The notes under the pieces are model-generated. The model was not told where the DNA came from. It saw only the letters and a program-made list of their open reading frames with translations, and did no database searches. A DNA stretch of 64,000 nt. Source: Spirochaetota bacterium (GTDB lineage: Bacteria > Spirochaetota > Spirochaetia > Treponematales > UBA12059). The DNA lies in contig JAKLDN010000002.1 in the NCBI GenBank assembly GCA_022703505.1, positions 310,001-374,000 on the forward strand. Reading direction: 5' to 3'. Both the position numbers and the translations under genes were made by a program. Below, piece after piece: positions 24,111 to 31,805 of this stretch (positions are counted from its first letter, which is position 1; every line of letters starts with the position of its first letter).

Positions 24111-26522
24111 ATGCCTTCTTCCCTCGAACTCCTCGCCCCCGCGGGTAACCCCGAAGCCCTGGACGCCGCCGTCGGCGAGGGCGCCGACGCCGTCTACCTG
24201 GGCCTGCGCTCCTTCAACGCCCGCATGAGGTCGGCCAACTTCGCCTACAACCAGTTCGAGGCCGCCGTGGAGGTCCTGCACAAGCAGTCCAAGCGGGTCT
24301 ACGTCACGGTGAACACCGTCTTCGAGGAACGGGAAGCGGACCGGATGTACCAGTTCCTCCAGTACCTGGACAAGGTGGGGCCCGACGGCATCATCGTCCA
24401 GGACTTCGGGGTGGTGAAGATGGCCCGGGATCATTTTCCCTCCCTGCGCCTTCACGCCTCCACCCAGATGAACGTGGCCGGCGCCGCGGGGGCCAACCAG
24501 CTTTCCCGCTGGGGCTTCAAACGGGTTGTCCTGGCCCGGGAGCTGTCCCTGGACGAGATAGCCGCCGTGCGGAGGTCCACGAACCTGGAGCTGGAGACCT
24601 TCGTGCACGGGGCCCTCTGCGTCAGCGTCTCCGGGCTCTGCCTCTTCTCCAGCTGGCTGGGGGGCAAGAGCGCCAACCGGGGAGGCTGCGCCCAGGCCTG
24701 CCGCCGCCTCTATTCCAACGACCGGGAGACGGGCTACTACTTCTCCCCCGACGACCTGGAGCTCATCGCCCGGGTGCCGGACCTGGCGGAGGCGGGGGTC
24801 TCGGCCCTCAAGATCGAGGGACGCATGAAGAGCTCCGAGTACGTCGGCACCGTGGTGGGCGCCTACCGGTACATGATCGACAACTACCGGCTCGACCCCG
24901 AGCGCGCCTTGGCCAAGGCCCAGGGGATGCTCCGCAACGACTTCGCCCGGCGCAAGACCACCTACTGGTTCGAGGGGACCGCCGCCCCCGACTTCATCCG
25001 GCCCGACCAGGCGGGGGGCACGGGCATCCCCCTGGGCAAGGTGCGGGAAGTCCGCGCCTTCGAGGGCAAGCTCGAGGGCCGCTGGGCCCTGCTCAACACC
25101 TTCGAGGGGATCGCGGAGGGCGACTCCGTCCGGGTCCATCGGGCGGACGATTCCGGCCGGGAGACCGGCAAGGTCAAGGAAGTGCTGCAGAAGGCCGAGG
25201 GGATGTATCTCCGGTTGGAGCTGCCCTTCCGCCAGAACGACCAGGTCTACCTGATCCAGACCCGCAGCATGGCCCGCAGGTACAAGAGCGTCCTGCCCTC
25301 CAGCCTGGAGCGTTTCCGGCGCTTCCCCAGCTACGACTCCGCCCCCCGGGTGGAGTTCCCCAAGCTCCCCGCGGAGCGGCTGGACTCGTTCCCCGCGGGG
25401 ATCTACGCCCTGGTCGGCCGGACGGCGGATCTCCACGTCCTCCTGGCTTCCCGGCCCGTGAAGGCCATGCTCCGGTTGAACCGGCGCACCGCCGCGGATC
25501 TTAGGGCCTCGGAGAGCGGAGCGCCTTTCAAGAAGGATTCCCTGGTACTCTGGCTGGATCCCTTCTTCCCGGAGGGCGACGCCGCGTGGCTGGCGGAGGA
25601 GTTGGACTATTGGATCTCCCGGGGTCAGCGGTTCTTCGTGGTCAACAACCTCGGCCACCTCAACCTGCTCAAGAACCGGGGGGTGGTCCTGGCCGCGGGG
25701 CCCTGGCTCTACGCCTTCAACGTACGGGCCGCCGCCTTCCTCTTCGAGAACGGGGTGGACTGCCTGATCCCGCCCCACGAGATCTCCAAGCAGGCCCTCC
25801 AGCAGATCGCCGAGGTCATCCCTCCCCGGGCGATCATGCCCCTGGCCTTCTCCTTCCCGCCCCTGTTCACGATCCGGTCCGACCTGGCTTCGGAGTACAA
25901 GTTCCGGAATTTCTCCGACAAGGAGGGGACCGCCTACGAACTCGTTCGGGACGGCACCGGGAGCGCGGTCATCCCCTCCCGGCCCCTGTCCCTGACGGAC
26001 CGGGTCCCCTTCCTGCAGAAGGACGGGTACGAGAAGTTCCTCCTGGACTTCGGACACATGGAGCTGGCCAAGCCCATGTACAAGCAGGTCTTCCAGGCCG
26101 CCCGGGAAGGCATCGTTCTGCCCGAGACGGGCCGCTTCAACTGGAAGAGCGGGTTCTGGAACCCCGACGAGGGATCCCCGGCCCGGGACGATTCCAAGGG
26201 AGGCCCGGGGCGCCGAACCGCGGGCGCGGGAACCAGGTCCGGCGGGCCGGGCCGGTCCGCGACGGCCGGGAGGGTCGGACGATCGGCCGGACGGGACGCC
26301 TCGGACCGCCCGGATGCGGCGGGGAAACCCGGAACCCGCCGGCCCCGAAGCGGGCCGGAAAGCGGGACCTCGGACAGAAAACCCGCGCGGGGCGGCCGCC
26401 GTCCCGCCGGACGGGGACCCTCGGCCGGTCCGGGGACAGGCTCCGGGTCCGGACCCTCCCGGGACCGGAAACCCCGGACCGGCCCGAAGCGCCCCGGCGC
26501 GGGCAGGAAATCCCGGGATTAG
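24111..26522 (+). CDS. U32 family peptidase-like protein with a disordered basic tail
   Basis: 803 residues. The N-terminal half is the U32 TIM-barrel (starts LELLAPAGNPEALDAAVGEGADAVYLGL) with the family signature from about residue 165 (ETFVHGALCVSVSGLC then NRGGCAQACRR), carrying Cys170, Cys177 and two more cysteines expected to bind an Fe-S cluster. The family includes TrhP and RlhA, which hydroxylate tRNA uridine and 23S rRNA cytidine. The rest (about 370-686) resembles the collagenase-like extension. The last ~117 residues are Gly/Arg/Pro/Ser-rich with RGG-like and SGPG repeats, unlike standard members, and look like an RNA-binding disordered tail. RNA modification is more likely than proteolysis; this is inference. 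Confidence 0.9.
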   Translation: MPSSLELLAPAGNPEALDAAVGEGADAVYLGLRSFNARMRSANFAYNQFEAAVEVLHKQSKRVYVTVNTVFEEREADRMYQFLQYLDKVGPDGIIVQDFGVVKMARDHFPSLRLHASTQMNVAGAAGANQLSRWGFKRVVLARELSLDEIAAVRRSTNLELETFVHGALCVSVSGLCLFSSWLGGKSANRGGCAQACRRLYSNDRETGYYFSPDDLELIARVPDLAEAGVSALKIEGRMKSSEYVGTVVGAYRYMIDNYRLDPERALAKAQGMLRNDFARRKTTYWFEGTAAPDFIRPDQAGGTGIPLGKVREVRAFEGKLEGRWALLNTFEGIAEGDSVRVHRADDSGRETGKVKEVLQKAEGMYLRLELPFRQNDQVYLIQTRSMARRYKSVLPSSLERFRRFPSYDSAPRVEFPKLPAERLDSFPAGIYALVGRTADLHVLLASRPVKAMLRLNRRTAADLRASESGAPFKKDSLVLWLDPFFPEGDAAWLAEELDYWISRGQRFFVVNNLGHLNLLKNRGVVLAAGPWLYAFNVRAAAFLFENGVDCLIPPHEISKQALQQIAEVIPPRAIMPLAFSFPPLFTIRSDLASEYKFRNFSDKEGTAYELVRDGTGSAVIPSRPLSLTDRVPFLQKDGYEKFLLDFGHMELAKPMYKQVFQAAREGIVLPETGRFNWKSGFWNPDEGSPARDDSKGGPGRRTAGAGTRSGGPGRSATAGRVGRSAGRDASDRPDAAGKPGTRRPRSGPESGTSDRKPARGGRRPAGRGPSAGPGTGSGSGPSRDRKPRTGPKRPGAGRKSRD

Positions 26523-26604
26523 CCGCGCCCCGGCCTTACAGGGTGCGGACATGCTTCGAGTTTGTCAGCACCCTGCGAATCCACACGGTTCCGAAAAAAC
26601 CTTC

Positions 26605-26633
26605 TTGACGAATATCCAAACCGGGTGTAGTCT
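26605..26633 (+). promoter_or_regulatory. Promoter of the IclR-type regulator
   Basis: TTGACG at 26605-26610 and TAGTCT at 26628-26633 are 17 bp apart, 71 nt before the ATG. Confidence 0.7.
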
Positions 26634-26662
26634 AAACCCGTTGTTTCAATAACCGATATTCA

Positions 26663-26679
26663 GTTTCTTATAGAGAAAC
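26663..26679 (+). promoter_or_regulatory. Putative operator upstream of the IclR-type gene
   Basis: GTTTCT-TATAG-AGAAAC is a perfect 6-bp inverted repeat between the promoter and the start codon, a natural place for autoregulation. IclR-family operators are often GTTTC/GAAAC-type palindromes. Confidence 0.5.
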
Positions 26680-26704
26680 AAGCCCTGTTCCCGATAGGTC
26701 GTAC

Positions 26705-27469
26705 ATGAGCGGATCCACGGTCAAGGCATTCGAGCTGCTGACATACCTCTCCCGAGCCGGAGAAGCGGTCACTCTGGCCCGGATCTCCCGGGAGACGGGC
26801 TGGGACAAGGCCACCGCCCTCCGGTACCTGGGATCCCTGGCCGAGGCCGGGGCCGTGGAGAAGCGGGAGAACGGCTGGGTCTTGGGCTTGGCCCTGATCG
26901 AGCTGGCCAGCCGGGTTCCGGTGTCGGAGAACGTCGCGGCCCGGGCCCGGGCCGTCCTGGAGCGCCTGGCCCGGGAGACCGGGGAGACTATAAACCTCGG
27001 CTCCTGGAGCAACGGCGGGGCGTATTACCTGGCCAAGGCGGACGGCGGGCGCAACCTCCGTCTGCGCACGAGCCCGGGTGACCGCCTGCCCCTCCACTGT
27101 ACCGCGGTGGGCAAGGCGATCCTGGCCACCCTGGATTCGGCCTACCTGGAGGATTTCCTCCAGCAGGCGCCGTACCCGAGGCTGACCCCCACCACCATCA
27201 CGGAGGCACAGGCCTTCCGGGAGGAGATCGGCCAGGTTCGGAACGTGGGGTACGCCATGGACCGGGAGGAGTACGAGCCGGGCCTGGTCTGCATCGCGGT
27301 GCCCATGGAAATCCCCGCCCTGGGGTTCCTGGGAGCCGTGAGCGTGTCCGGCCCCTCGGTGCGGATGCGGGACCCCTTCGGGTCCATCCTGGACCTGCTG
27401 CGGGCCGCGTCCCGGGACATCGTCGCGGCCGTCACGGCTGCCCAGACCGGGGAGGCCGGGGAGGATTGA
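26705..27469 (+). CDS. IclR-family transcriptional regulator
   Basis: 254 residues. The N-terminal winged helix-turn-helix (about 1-65) contains LARISRETGWDKATALRYLGSLAEAG. The C-terminal ligand-binding domain (about 75-245) has the family segments LHCTAVGKAILATL, GYAMDREEYEPGLVCIAVPM and FLGAVSVSGPSVRM. IclR proteins usually repress sugar- or aromatic-catabolism genes and bind a small organic acid. No obvious target gene adjoins it; the next gene is the convergent ssb. The leader holds a palindrome likely to be its own operator. Confidence 0.92.
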   Translation: MSGSTVKAFELLTYLSRAGEAVTLARISRETGWDKATALRYLGSLAEAGAVEKRENGWVLGLALIELASRVPVSENVAARARAVLERLARETGETINLGSWSNGGAYYLAKADGGRNLRLRTSPGDRLPLHCTAVGKAILATLDSAYLEDFLQQAPYPRLTPTTITEAQAFREEIGQVRNVGYAMDREEYEPGLVCIAVPMEIPALGFLGAVSVSGPSVRMRDPFGSILDLLRAASRDIVAAVTAAQTGEAGED

Positions 27470-27504
27470 GGGAGGCCGGGGCCGCGTGGACGCGCGGAGG
27501 CCCG

Positions 27505-27543
27505 GCAGGCTGTCGAAATGCTTACGTATTTCAACAACCTACT
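27505..27543. repeat. Palindromic repeat, family A (divergent copy)
   Basis: Imperfect palindrome GCAGGCTGTCGAAATGC...GTATTTCAACAACCTAC, the same family as 36595-36636, 46896-46938 and 48302-48344. It lies about 35 bp after the IclR stop. Confidence 0.65.
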
Positions 27544-27602
27544 ACGTTGTTCGGTGCGCGGGAAGGCCGTCGGCCGGCCCGCGATTCCGATAGGGGGATT
27601 CT

Positions 27603-27640
27603 GGGGGCTTCCGGACGTCGTTCGGGAGCCCCCGCTTTTT
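27603..27640. terminator. Terminator between the IclR gene and ssb
   Basis: GGGGGCT / AGCCCCC outer stem with an inner CCGG-type extension, then GCTTTTT. It closes the plus-strand IclR transcript just before the convergent ssb. Confidence 0.75.
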
Positions 27641-27651
27641 CTCCGGCGCGG

Positions 27652-28050
27652 TCAGAAGACCTCCGCCGGCTCCTCCTTGCGTGCCCGGGACGAGGGGGGA
27701 CGCTCCCCGGAGGCGTCGTCCTTCATCTGCGGCTTGAACTCCACGTGCTCCGCCACGATTTTGACCTTGTTGTGCGACTTCCCCTCCCCGTCGTTCCACC
27801 GGTCCTGCTTGAGCCTCCCAACGACCCGTACCCCCCGCCCCTTCTTGAGGGTGTCCCCACAGGTCTGGGCCAGCTTGGACCAGGCCTCCACGTCGAAGAA
27901 GGACACCTCCTTCTCCAGCTGGTCGTTCTGCTTGTACCACCGGTTGCTGGCCACCGAGAAGGTGCAGACCGGGGTTCCCGAGGGGGTGGCCTTGAGGTCC
28001 GGGTCCCTCACCAGGTTCCCTTCCAGCAGGATCGAATTCAGGTTGTTCAT
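27652..28050 (-). CDS. ssb: Single-stranded DNA-binding protein
   Basis: 132 residues from the ATG at 28050, which has GGAGAGGGC in front of it. A longer in-frame reading upstream is dismissed as a G+C artefact. The OB fold has NSILLEGNLVRDPDLKATPSGTPVCTFSVASNRWY, VSFFDVEAWSKLAQTC and KKGRGVRVVGRLKQDRW. The C-terminal tail is short and acidic (EEPAEVF) but does not match the classical DDDIPF tip exactly. It binds and protects single-stranded DNA in replication and repair. It is not adjacent to rpsF/rpsR, so this could be a second, non-replicative copy. Confidence 0.93.
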   Translation of the reverse strand: MNNLNSILLEGNLVRDPDLKATPSGTPVCTFSVASNRWYKQNDQLEKEVSFFDVEAWSKLAQTCGDTLKKGRGVRVVGRLKQDRWNDGEGKSHNKVKIVAEHVEFKPQMKDDASGERPPSSRARKEEPAEVF

Positions 28051-28246
28051 GCCCTCTCCTTCCGCGCGGCATCCGCGCGACCTGTCCCGCCCCGCGGGGC
28101 GGTCCGCCGGCCGGGGACCGGGCCCCGCGCCCCGTCCCTTTCGCCGGCGGGGTAGTACCGCCGGGAACCCCGAGTTCGCTTGCGTCCCGGAGGGAAATCG
28201 AGCCCGGCCGCTCGGGGGCGGCGGGCGGACCGAACGCCGGGGCGGC

Positions 28247-28275
28247 TTGGACGGCGCGGGCCCCCGGGCTATACT
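28247..28275 (+). promoter_or_regulatory. Leaderless promoter of the NlpC/P60-like lipoprotein gene
   Basis: TTGGAC at 28247-28252 and TATACT at 28270-28275 are 17 bp apart. The -10 ends 7 nt before the ATG at 28283, and there is no Shine-Dalgarno. Confidence 0.65.
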
Positions 28276-28282
28276 GATCCGC

Positions 28283-28999
28283 ATGGATCCATCCCGCCCC
28301 GGCCGAGCCCGGCCCCTGTCTGCCGCCCTTCGGATCGCAGTCTTCGCGGCGACCCTGGCTTCCTGCGCGGGCCGCGGCGGAAGCCCTTCCGCCAAGGACG
28401 CCGCCTACCCCTTCCCGGAGCGGGAGACCTACGCCCCCGCCGTCCCCACGAAGCTCCAGACGGCGGTGGTTTCCGGCGGGCTCTCCCTGGTCGGCAGGAG
28501 CGAACTCGTGGTGAACGGGACCCGGTACCCCATGGACTGTACGGGGGTGGTCCGGGCGGCCTACGCCTTCGGGGGGATGGACCTGGCGTACCGCTTCGCC
28601 TTTTATCCGGGCAACGGGGTGGCCCGGCTCTACGGGACCCTCCGGGACGCGGGGCTCCTGTACTCGACCCGCTATCCCGCCCCCGGGGACCTCGTGTTCT
28701 GGGACGATACCTACGACGCGAACGGGAACGGCCGGGCCGACGACCCGCTCACCCACGTGGGCATGGTCGTGGAGGTCGACGAGGAGGGGACCGTCTCCTA
28801 CCTCCACCACAACTACCGCCGGGGTCCCGTGGTGGAGCGGATGAACCTGATCCATCCCGGCGTGGAAACCCTCTTCGTGAAGGGGGTCTCCGTGACGGTC
28901 AACTCGCCGTTGCGCATGCGGGGCTCTCCCCCGGGACCGGGGACCACCGCGGGGGAGCTCTTCCGGGTCTTCGGGGCGGCGTATAAGCTTTCCCGATAA
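28283..28999 (+). CDS. NlpC/P60- or CHAP-like cysteine peptidase lipoprotein
   Basis: 238 residues. A signal peptide ends in the lipobox LASC (about residue 31). The catalytic-type Cys86 sits in YPMDCTGVVRAAYAF, and His158 in DPLTHVGMVVEV follows at the usual distance, with an acidic/His segment (YLHHNY) after it. The APGDLVFWDD segment is typical of NlpC/P60 cell-wall peptidases. It would be anchored in a membrane facing the periplasm and cut peptidoglycan peptides. A calcium-loop-like DANGNGRADD (about 150) is an unusual insertion near the active site. It is monocistronic with a leaderless promoter. Confidence 0.8.
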   Translation: MDPSRPGRARPLSAALRIAVFAATLASCAGRGGSPSAKDAAYPFPERETYAPAVPTKLQTAVVSGGLSLVGRSELVVNGTRYPMDCTGVVRAAYAFGGMDLAYRFAFYPGNGVARLYGTLRDAGLLYSTRYPAPGDLVFWDDTYDANGNGRADDPLTHVGMVVEVDEEGTVSYLHHNYRRGPVVERMNLIHPGVETLFVKGVSVTVNSPLRMRGSPPGPGTTAGELFRVFGAAYKLSR

Positions 29000-29043
29000 G
29001 TCCGACAGGATGAACAGGATGGAGTAGAATGAAGGAATTCTTC

Positions 29044-29073
29044 TTGACAGATATGTTAAAAGTAACATAGTAT
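29044..29073 (+). promoter_or_regulatory. Promoter of the PadR-hydrolase operon
   Basis: TTGACA at 29044-29049 and TAGTAT at 29068-29073 are 18 bp apart. A TATAAT at 29071-29076 would give 21 bp and is less likely. Confidence 0.7.
29053..29068 (+). promoter_or_regulatory. PadR-type operator
   Basis: ATGTTAAAAGTAACAT matches the ATGT-N8-ACAT box known for PadR-family repressors and is a perfect 6-bp inverted repeat. It fills the spacer between -35 and -10, so PadR binding would block the polymerase. Confidence 0.75.
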
Positions 29074-29102
29074 AATAATAACTAAGTTGCCAGGGGGCTA
29101 TT

Positions 29103-29669
29103 ATGTCCATCCAGCACGCGATCCTGGGCTTCCTGAGCTGGAAACCCCATACGGGGTACGAGCTCAAGAAGGTCTTCGCGGATTCCCTGTCCTTCCACTG
29201 GTCCGGGAACAACAACCAGATCTACGGGACCCTCATCAAGCTCCACCAGGAAGGCCTGGTCACCAACGAGGTGGTCTACCAGGACAAGTACCCCGCCCGC
29301 AAGGTCTATACGGTGACTCCGAAGGGCCTGGAAACCCTGCGGGCCTGGCTGGGCTCGGAGCCGGAGCTCCCGGAGCTCCGCAACGCCTTCCACATCCAGC
29401 TGGCCTGGGCGGACCTCCTGGGGGATCCGGAGCTCTACGCCCTCCTGGGGCGCTACGAAAGCGCCCTGGAAACCCGGCTGCTCATGGCCCGGGAGACGAC
29501 GCGGCGCGGCCGTCCGTCTCCGAACCGGTCTCGGAGGGAGGCCTTCCTCTGGAGGAGCATCGAGGAAAACCATCTTGGGCACCTGGAGTCCGAACTGGCC
29601 TGGGCCCGGGGCGTGCGGGAGGGGCTGGGAAACCTGCGGTACGACCCCGCCCGGGAGGGCTCGAAATGA
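29103..29669 (+). CDS. PadR-family transcriptional repressor
   Basis: 188 residues. The N-terminal winged helix (about 1-85) shows the family pattern ILGFLSWKPHTGYELKKVFADS, QIYGTLIKLHQEGLV and VYTVTPKGLETLRAWL. The C-terminal alpha-helical domain (about 95-175) resembles the VirR-type dimerisation region. Start ATG 29103 with CAGGGGG upstream. An excellent PadR box lies in its promoter, so it is probably autoregulated and controls the overlapping hydrolase gene. Inducers of PadR proteins are often phenolic acids or drugs; none can be named here. Confidence 0.93.
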   Translation: MSIQHAILGFLSWKPHTGYELKKVFADSLSFHWSGNNNQIYGTLIKLHQEGLVTNEVVYQDKYPARKVYTVTPKGLETLRAWLGSEPELPELRNAFHIQLAWADLLGDPELYALLGRYESALETRLLMARETTRRGRPSPNRSRREAFLWRSIEENHLGHLESELAWARGVREGLGNLRYDPAREGSK

Positions 29670-30526
29670 GGACGGAGCAGAAGTCGGTCTTCAAATCCGA
29701 GGAAGGCCGCCGGGCGGTGCTCGCGAAGTACGACGAGGTACTGGAGCGCTGGCCCGAGCCCGGTTCGGTCCGGGACGTCCCGACCCGCCACGGCCGGACC
29801 CGGGTCGTTCTCTCGGGCCCCGAGGGGGCCCCGCCGGCCGTCCTGCTCCACGGCTCGGCCTCCAACGCCGTGTCCTGGCTGGGGGAGGCGGAGATCCTGT
29901 CCCGGGACTTCCGGGTCATTGCGCCGGACCTGCCCGGGGAACCCGGGTACAGCGAGGAAATCCGGTTCCCCTTGGCGGGTCCGGCCCCGGAGGAGTGGCT
30001 GGACGACGTTTTAGCGGGCCTCGGCCTTGAGCGGATCCTCCTGGCGGGGATGTCCCTGGGCGGGTGGGCGGCCCTGCGCTACGCCTCCCGCCGTCCCGGG
30101 CGGGTGGAGCGCCTGGTCCTGCTCTGTCCCTCCGGGGCCGCCCCGGCCCGGGCTTCGTTCCTGCTCAAGTCCGTCCTCTATCTCGCCCAAGGCCGGAAGG
30201 GGGTGGAGAACCTGGCCCGTCTGGTCTACGGGAACGCCGAGGTCCCCCGGGAGGCGGTAGACTTCACCGTCCTCATGATGGAGTCCTTCCGGCCCCGGAT
30301 GGAGGCGCCTCCTGTCCTTGCCGACGCCGAGCTGGCCCGGATACCCTGTCCGGTCCTCTACGTCGGGGGACTGAAAGATGCCCTCCTGCGTACCCGGGAA
30401 TCCGCCGAACGCCTGGCCCGGCTCCTGCCGGACTTCCGGGCGGAACTCGACCCCGAGGCCGGCCACGTTCTTCCCGGCCGAGGCGGGCTTATTTCGAAGT
30501 TTTTCGGGGGCGATCCCTCCCCCTGA
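29666..30526 (+). CDS. Alpha/beta hydrolase
   Basis: 286 residues. The alpha/beta-hydrolase core is clear: oxyanion segment LLHGSASNAVSW, nucleophile elbow GMSLGG with Ser130, an acidic residue in VGGLKDALL, and the catalytic His267 in EAGHVLPG. A cap domain lies at about 155-210. It has no signal peptide and is probably cytoplasmic. It starts with an ATGA overlap on the PadR gene, so it is the likely target of that repressor, possibly degrading or detoxifying an ester or similar compound. The substrate is unknown. Confidence 0.92.
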   Translation: MRTEQKSVFKSEEGRRAVLAKYDEVLERWPEPGSVRDVPTRHGRTRVVLSGPEGAPPAVLLHGSASNAVSWLGEAEILSRDFRVIAPDLPGEPGYSEEIRFPLAGPAPEEWLDDVLAGLGLERILLAGMSLGGWAALRYASRRPGRVERLVLLCPSGAAPARASFLLKSVLYLAQGRKGVENLARLVYGNAEVPREAVDFTVLMMESFRPRMEAPPVLADAELARIPCPVLYVGGLKDALLRTRESAERLARLLPDFRAELDPEAGHVLPGRGGLISKFFGGDPSP

Positions 30527-30572
30527 ATCCCGAGTCCTGGGTCCTGTGTCCTGACTACCGCCGTCCTTCGCC

Positions 30573-30601
30573 TTGAAACCATCCGGGTATGAGGGTATTT
30601 T
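30573..30601 (+). promoter_or_regulatory. Promoter of the ExbB/ExbD/TonB-like operon
   Basis: TTGAAA at 30573-30578 and TATTTT at 30596-30601 are 17 bp apart. AAGGAGGAGG precedes the first ATG. Confidence 0.7.
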
Positions 30602-30618
30602 AAGAAGGAGGAGGAACC

Positions 30619-31392
30619 ATGCTGGACTTTTTGGTGAAAGGCGGCCCCGTCCTGTGGGTGATCATCGCCCTCTCGGTGGCGGGCACGGCGATAATCCTGG
30701 AGCGGCTCCTCTACTTCCGCCGGATCAACACCGACGAGGAGAAACTCTTCCTGCGCGTGAAGTCCTCGGTGGAGAAGGGTCACTTCGACGAAGCCCTGGC
30801 CATCTGCGACAACAACCTCTCCCCCCTGTCCGGGCTCATCCGGGTGGGGATCGAGCACCGGGGCTACGCCGAGACGGTCCAGAAGGATGTGCTCAAGGAC
30901 GCGGCCAACCAGGAGATCCCCCAGCTGGAGAAGAACGTCTCCGCCCTGGGCACCATCGCCCACATCGCCCCCCTGCTGGGCCTGCTGGGCACCGTGACCG
31001 GCACCATGAAGGCCTTCGGCGTCCTGGGGCAGTTCGGAGCGGTCAGCGATCCCTCGGTCCTGGCCAAGGGCGTATCCGAGGCCCTGATCACCACCGTGGC
31101 GGGGATCGTGGTGGCCGTGCCGGCGGTGATCTTCTACAACTATCTGGTGACCAAGGTGAACCTGATCCTCATCAAGATGGAGAACCAGGTGAACACTCTG
31201 ATCCTGATGATCAATTCCGTGGGCCGGCCCGCCGCCTCCGCCCGCTCCGAATCGGCCGCGAGGCCCGAATCGGCCGGCAGGCCCGAATCGGCCGGCAGGC
31301 CCGAATCGGCCGGCAGGCCGATGGACGCGTCCCGGGGGGTCTCCGCCCTTTCGGACTGGAAGACACGTAAGACCCGGGAGGGCGGCTCATGA
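30619..31392 (+). CDS. MotA/TolQ/ExbB proton channel protein
   Basis: 257 residues. Helix 1 is at about 12-30 (VLWVIIALSVAGTAIILE). The signature two-helix channel segment is GTIAHIAPLLGLLGTVTGTMKAF (about 113-135) followed by ALITTVAGIVVAVPAVIFYNYL (about 155-178). It uses the ion gradient with ExbD to energise a TonB- or TolA-like partner, encoded next. The C terminus from about residue 205 is unusual: an (E-S-A-G-R-P) hexapeptide repeated by an 18-bp tandem DNA repeat. It starts with a strong Shine-Dalgarno and its stop overlaps the exbD start. Confidence 0.93.
   Translation: MLDFLVKGGPVLWVIIALSVAGTAIILERLLYFRRINTDEEKLFLRVKSSVEKGHFDEALAICDNNLSPLSGLIRVGIEHRGYAETVQKDVLKDAANQEIPQLEKNVSALGTIAHIAPLLGLLGTVTGTMKAFGVLGQFGAVSDPSVLAKGVSEALITTVAGIVVAVPAVIFYNYLVTKVNLILIKMENQVNTLILMINSVGRPAASARSESAARPESAGRPESAGRPESAGRPMDASRGVSALSDWKTRKTREGGS
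31246..31317 (+). repeat. 18-bp tandem repeat inside the exbB-like gene
   Basis: Three exact copies of CCCGAATCGGCCGGCAGG (31264-31317) plus one degenerate copy before them encode ESAGRP repeats in the cytoplasmic tail. In-frame copy-number change would lengthen or shorten the tail without frameshift. Confidence 0.85.
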
Positions 31393-31805
31393 TCATCGAG
31401 CGGCGCCTGAAGCCCCGGCACACGGTGGACCTCACGCCCCTGATCGACGTGGTCTTCCAGCTGGTCATCTTCTTCATGATCTCCAGCACCTTCAAGGTGA
31501 CCCCGGGGATCCGGCTTGAGCTTCCCCAGTCGGCCACGGCCGAGTCCGTACCCCTGACGGAGATCCACATCCTGGCGGTGTCGGAGGGGGAGATCTACCT
31601 GAACAAGCAGCAGACCTCCCTGGAGGGCCTGCCGGTCCTCCTGGCCAAGGCGGTCGAGGGACGGGCCCCGGACCAGATGCGGGCCGTCCTGGAAGGCGAC
31701 CAGGGGACCAGCTACCAACTCATGGTGTCCGTGCTGGACGCCCTCCGGAAGAACGGGATCGAGGGGGTCGGCCTGGCAACCAAGCCGAACAAGGGGCCGA
31801 AATGA
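31389..31805 (+). CDS. ExbD/TolR family protein
   Basis: 138 residues with the standard layout: a short cytoplasmic N terminus (RRLKPRHTVDLTPLIDVVFQLVIFF) including the membrane-embedded Asp of the proton path in PLIDVVF, one helix at about 17-36, and a periplasmic domain. It pairs with the preceding ExbB-like channel in the inner membrane. It starts with an ATGA overlap and ends with an ATGA overlap onto the TonB-like gene, so all three subunits are made together. Confidence 0.93.
   Translation: MIIERRLKPRHTVDLTPLIDVVFQLVIFFMISSTFKVTPGIRLELPQSATAESVPLTEIHILAVSEGEIYLNKQQTSLEGLPVLLAKAVEGRAPDQMRAVLEGDQGTSYQLMVSVLDALRKNGIEGVGLATKPNKGPK

Noticed and set aside
25586-26608. Second frame over the basic tail of the U32 protein
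   Set aside because: Arg/Gly-rich translations occur in several frames of this repetitive G+C-rich stretch. The frame continuous with the U32 domain is the real one.
28051-28395. 115-residue N-terminal extension of Ssb
   Set aside because: The conserved OB fold starts at 28050 with its own Shine-Dalgarno, and the extension overlaps the promoter and start of the divergent lipoprotein gene.
30619-31392. Flagellar motor MotA instead of ExbB/TolQ
   Set aside because: The gene lacks the MotA-type large cytoplasmic loop and is followed by ExbD- and TonB-like genes rather than motB.
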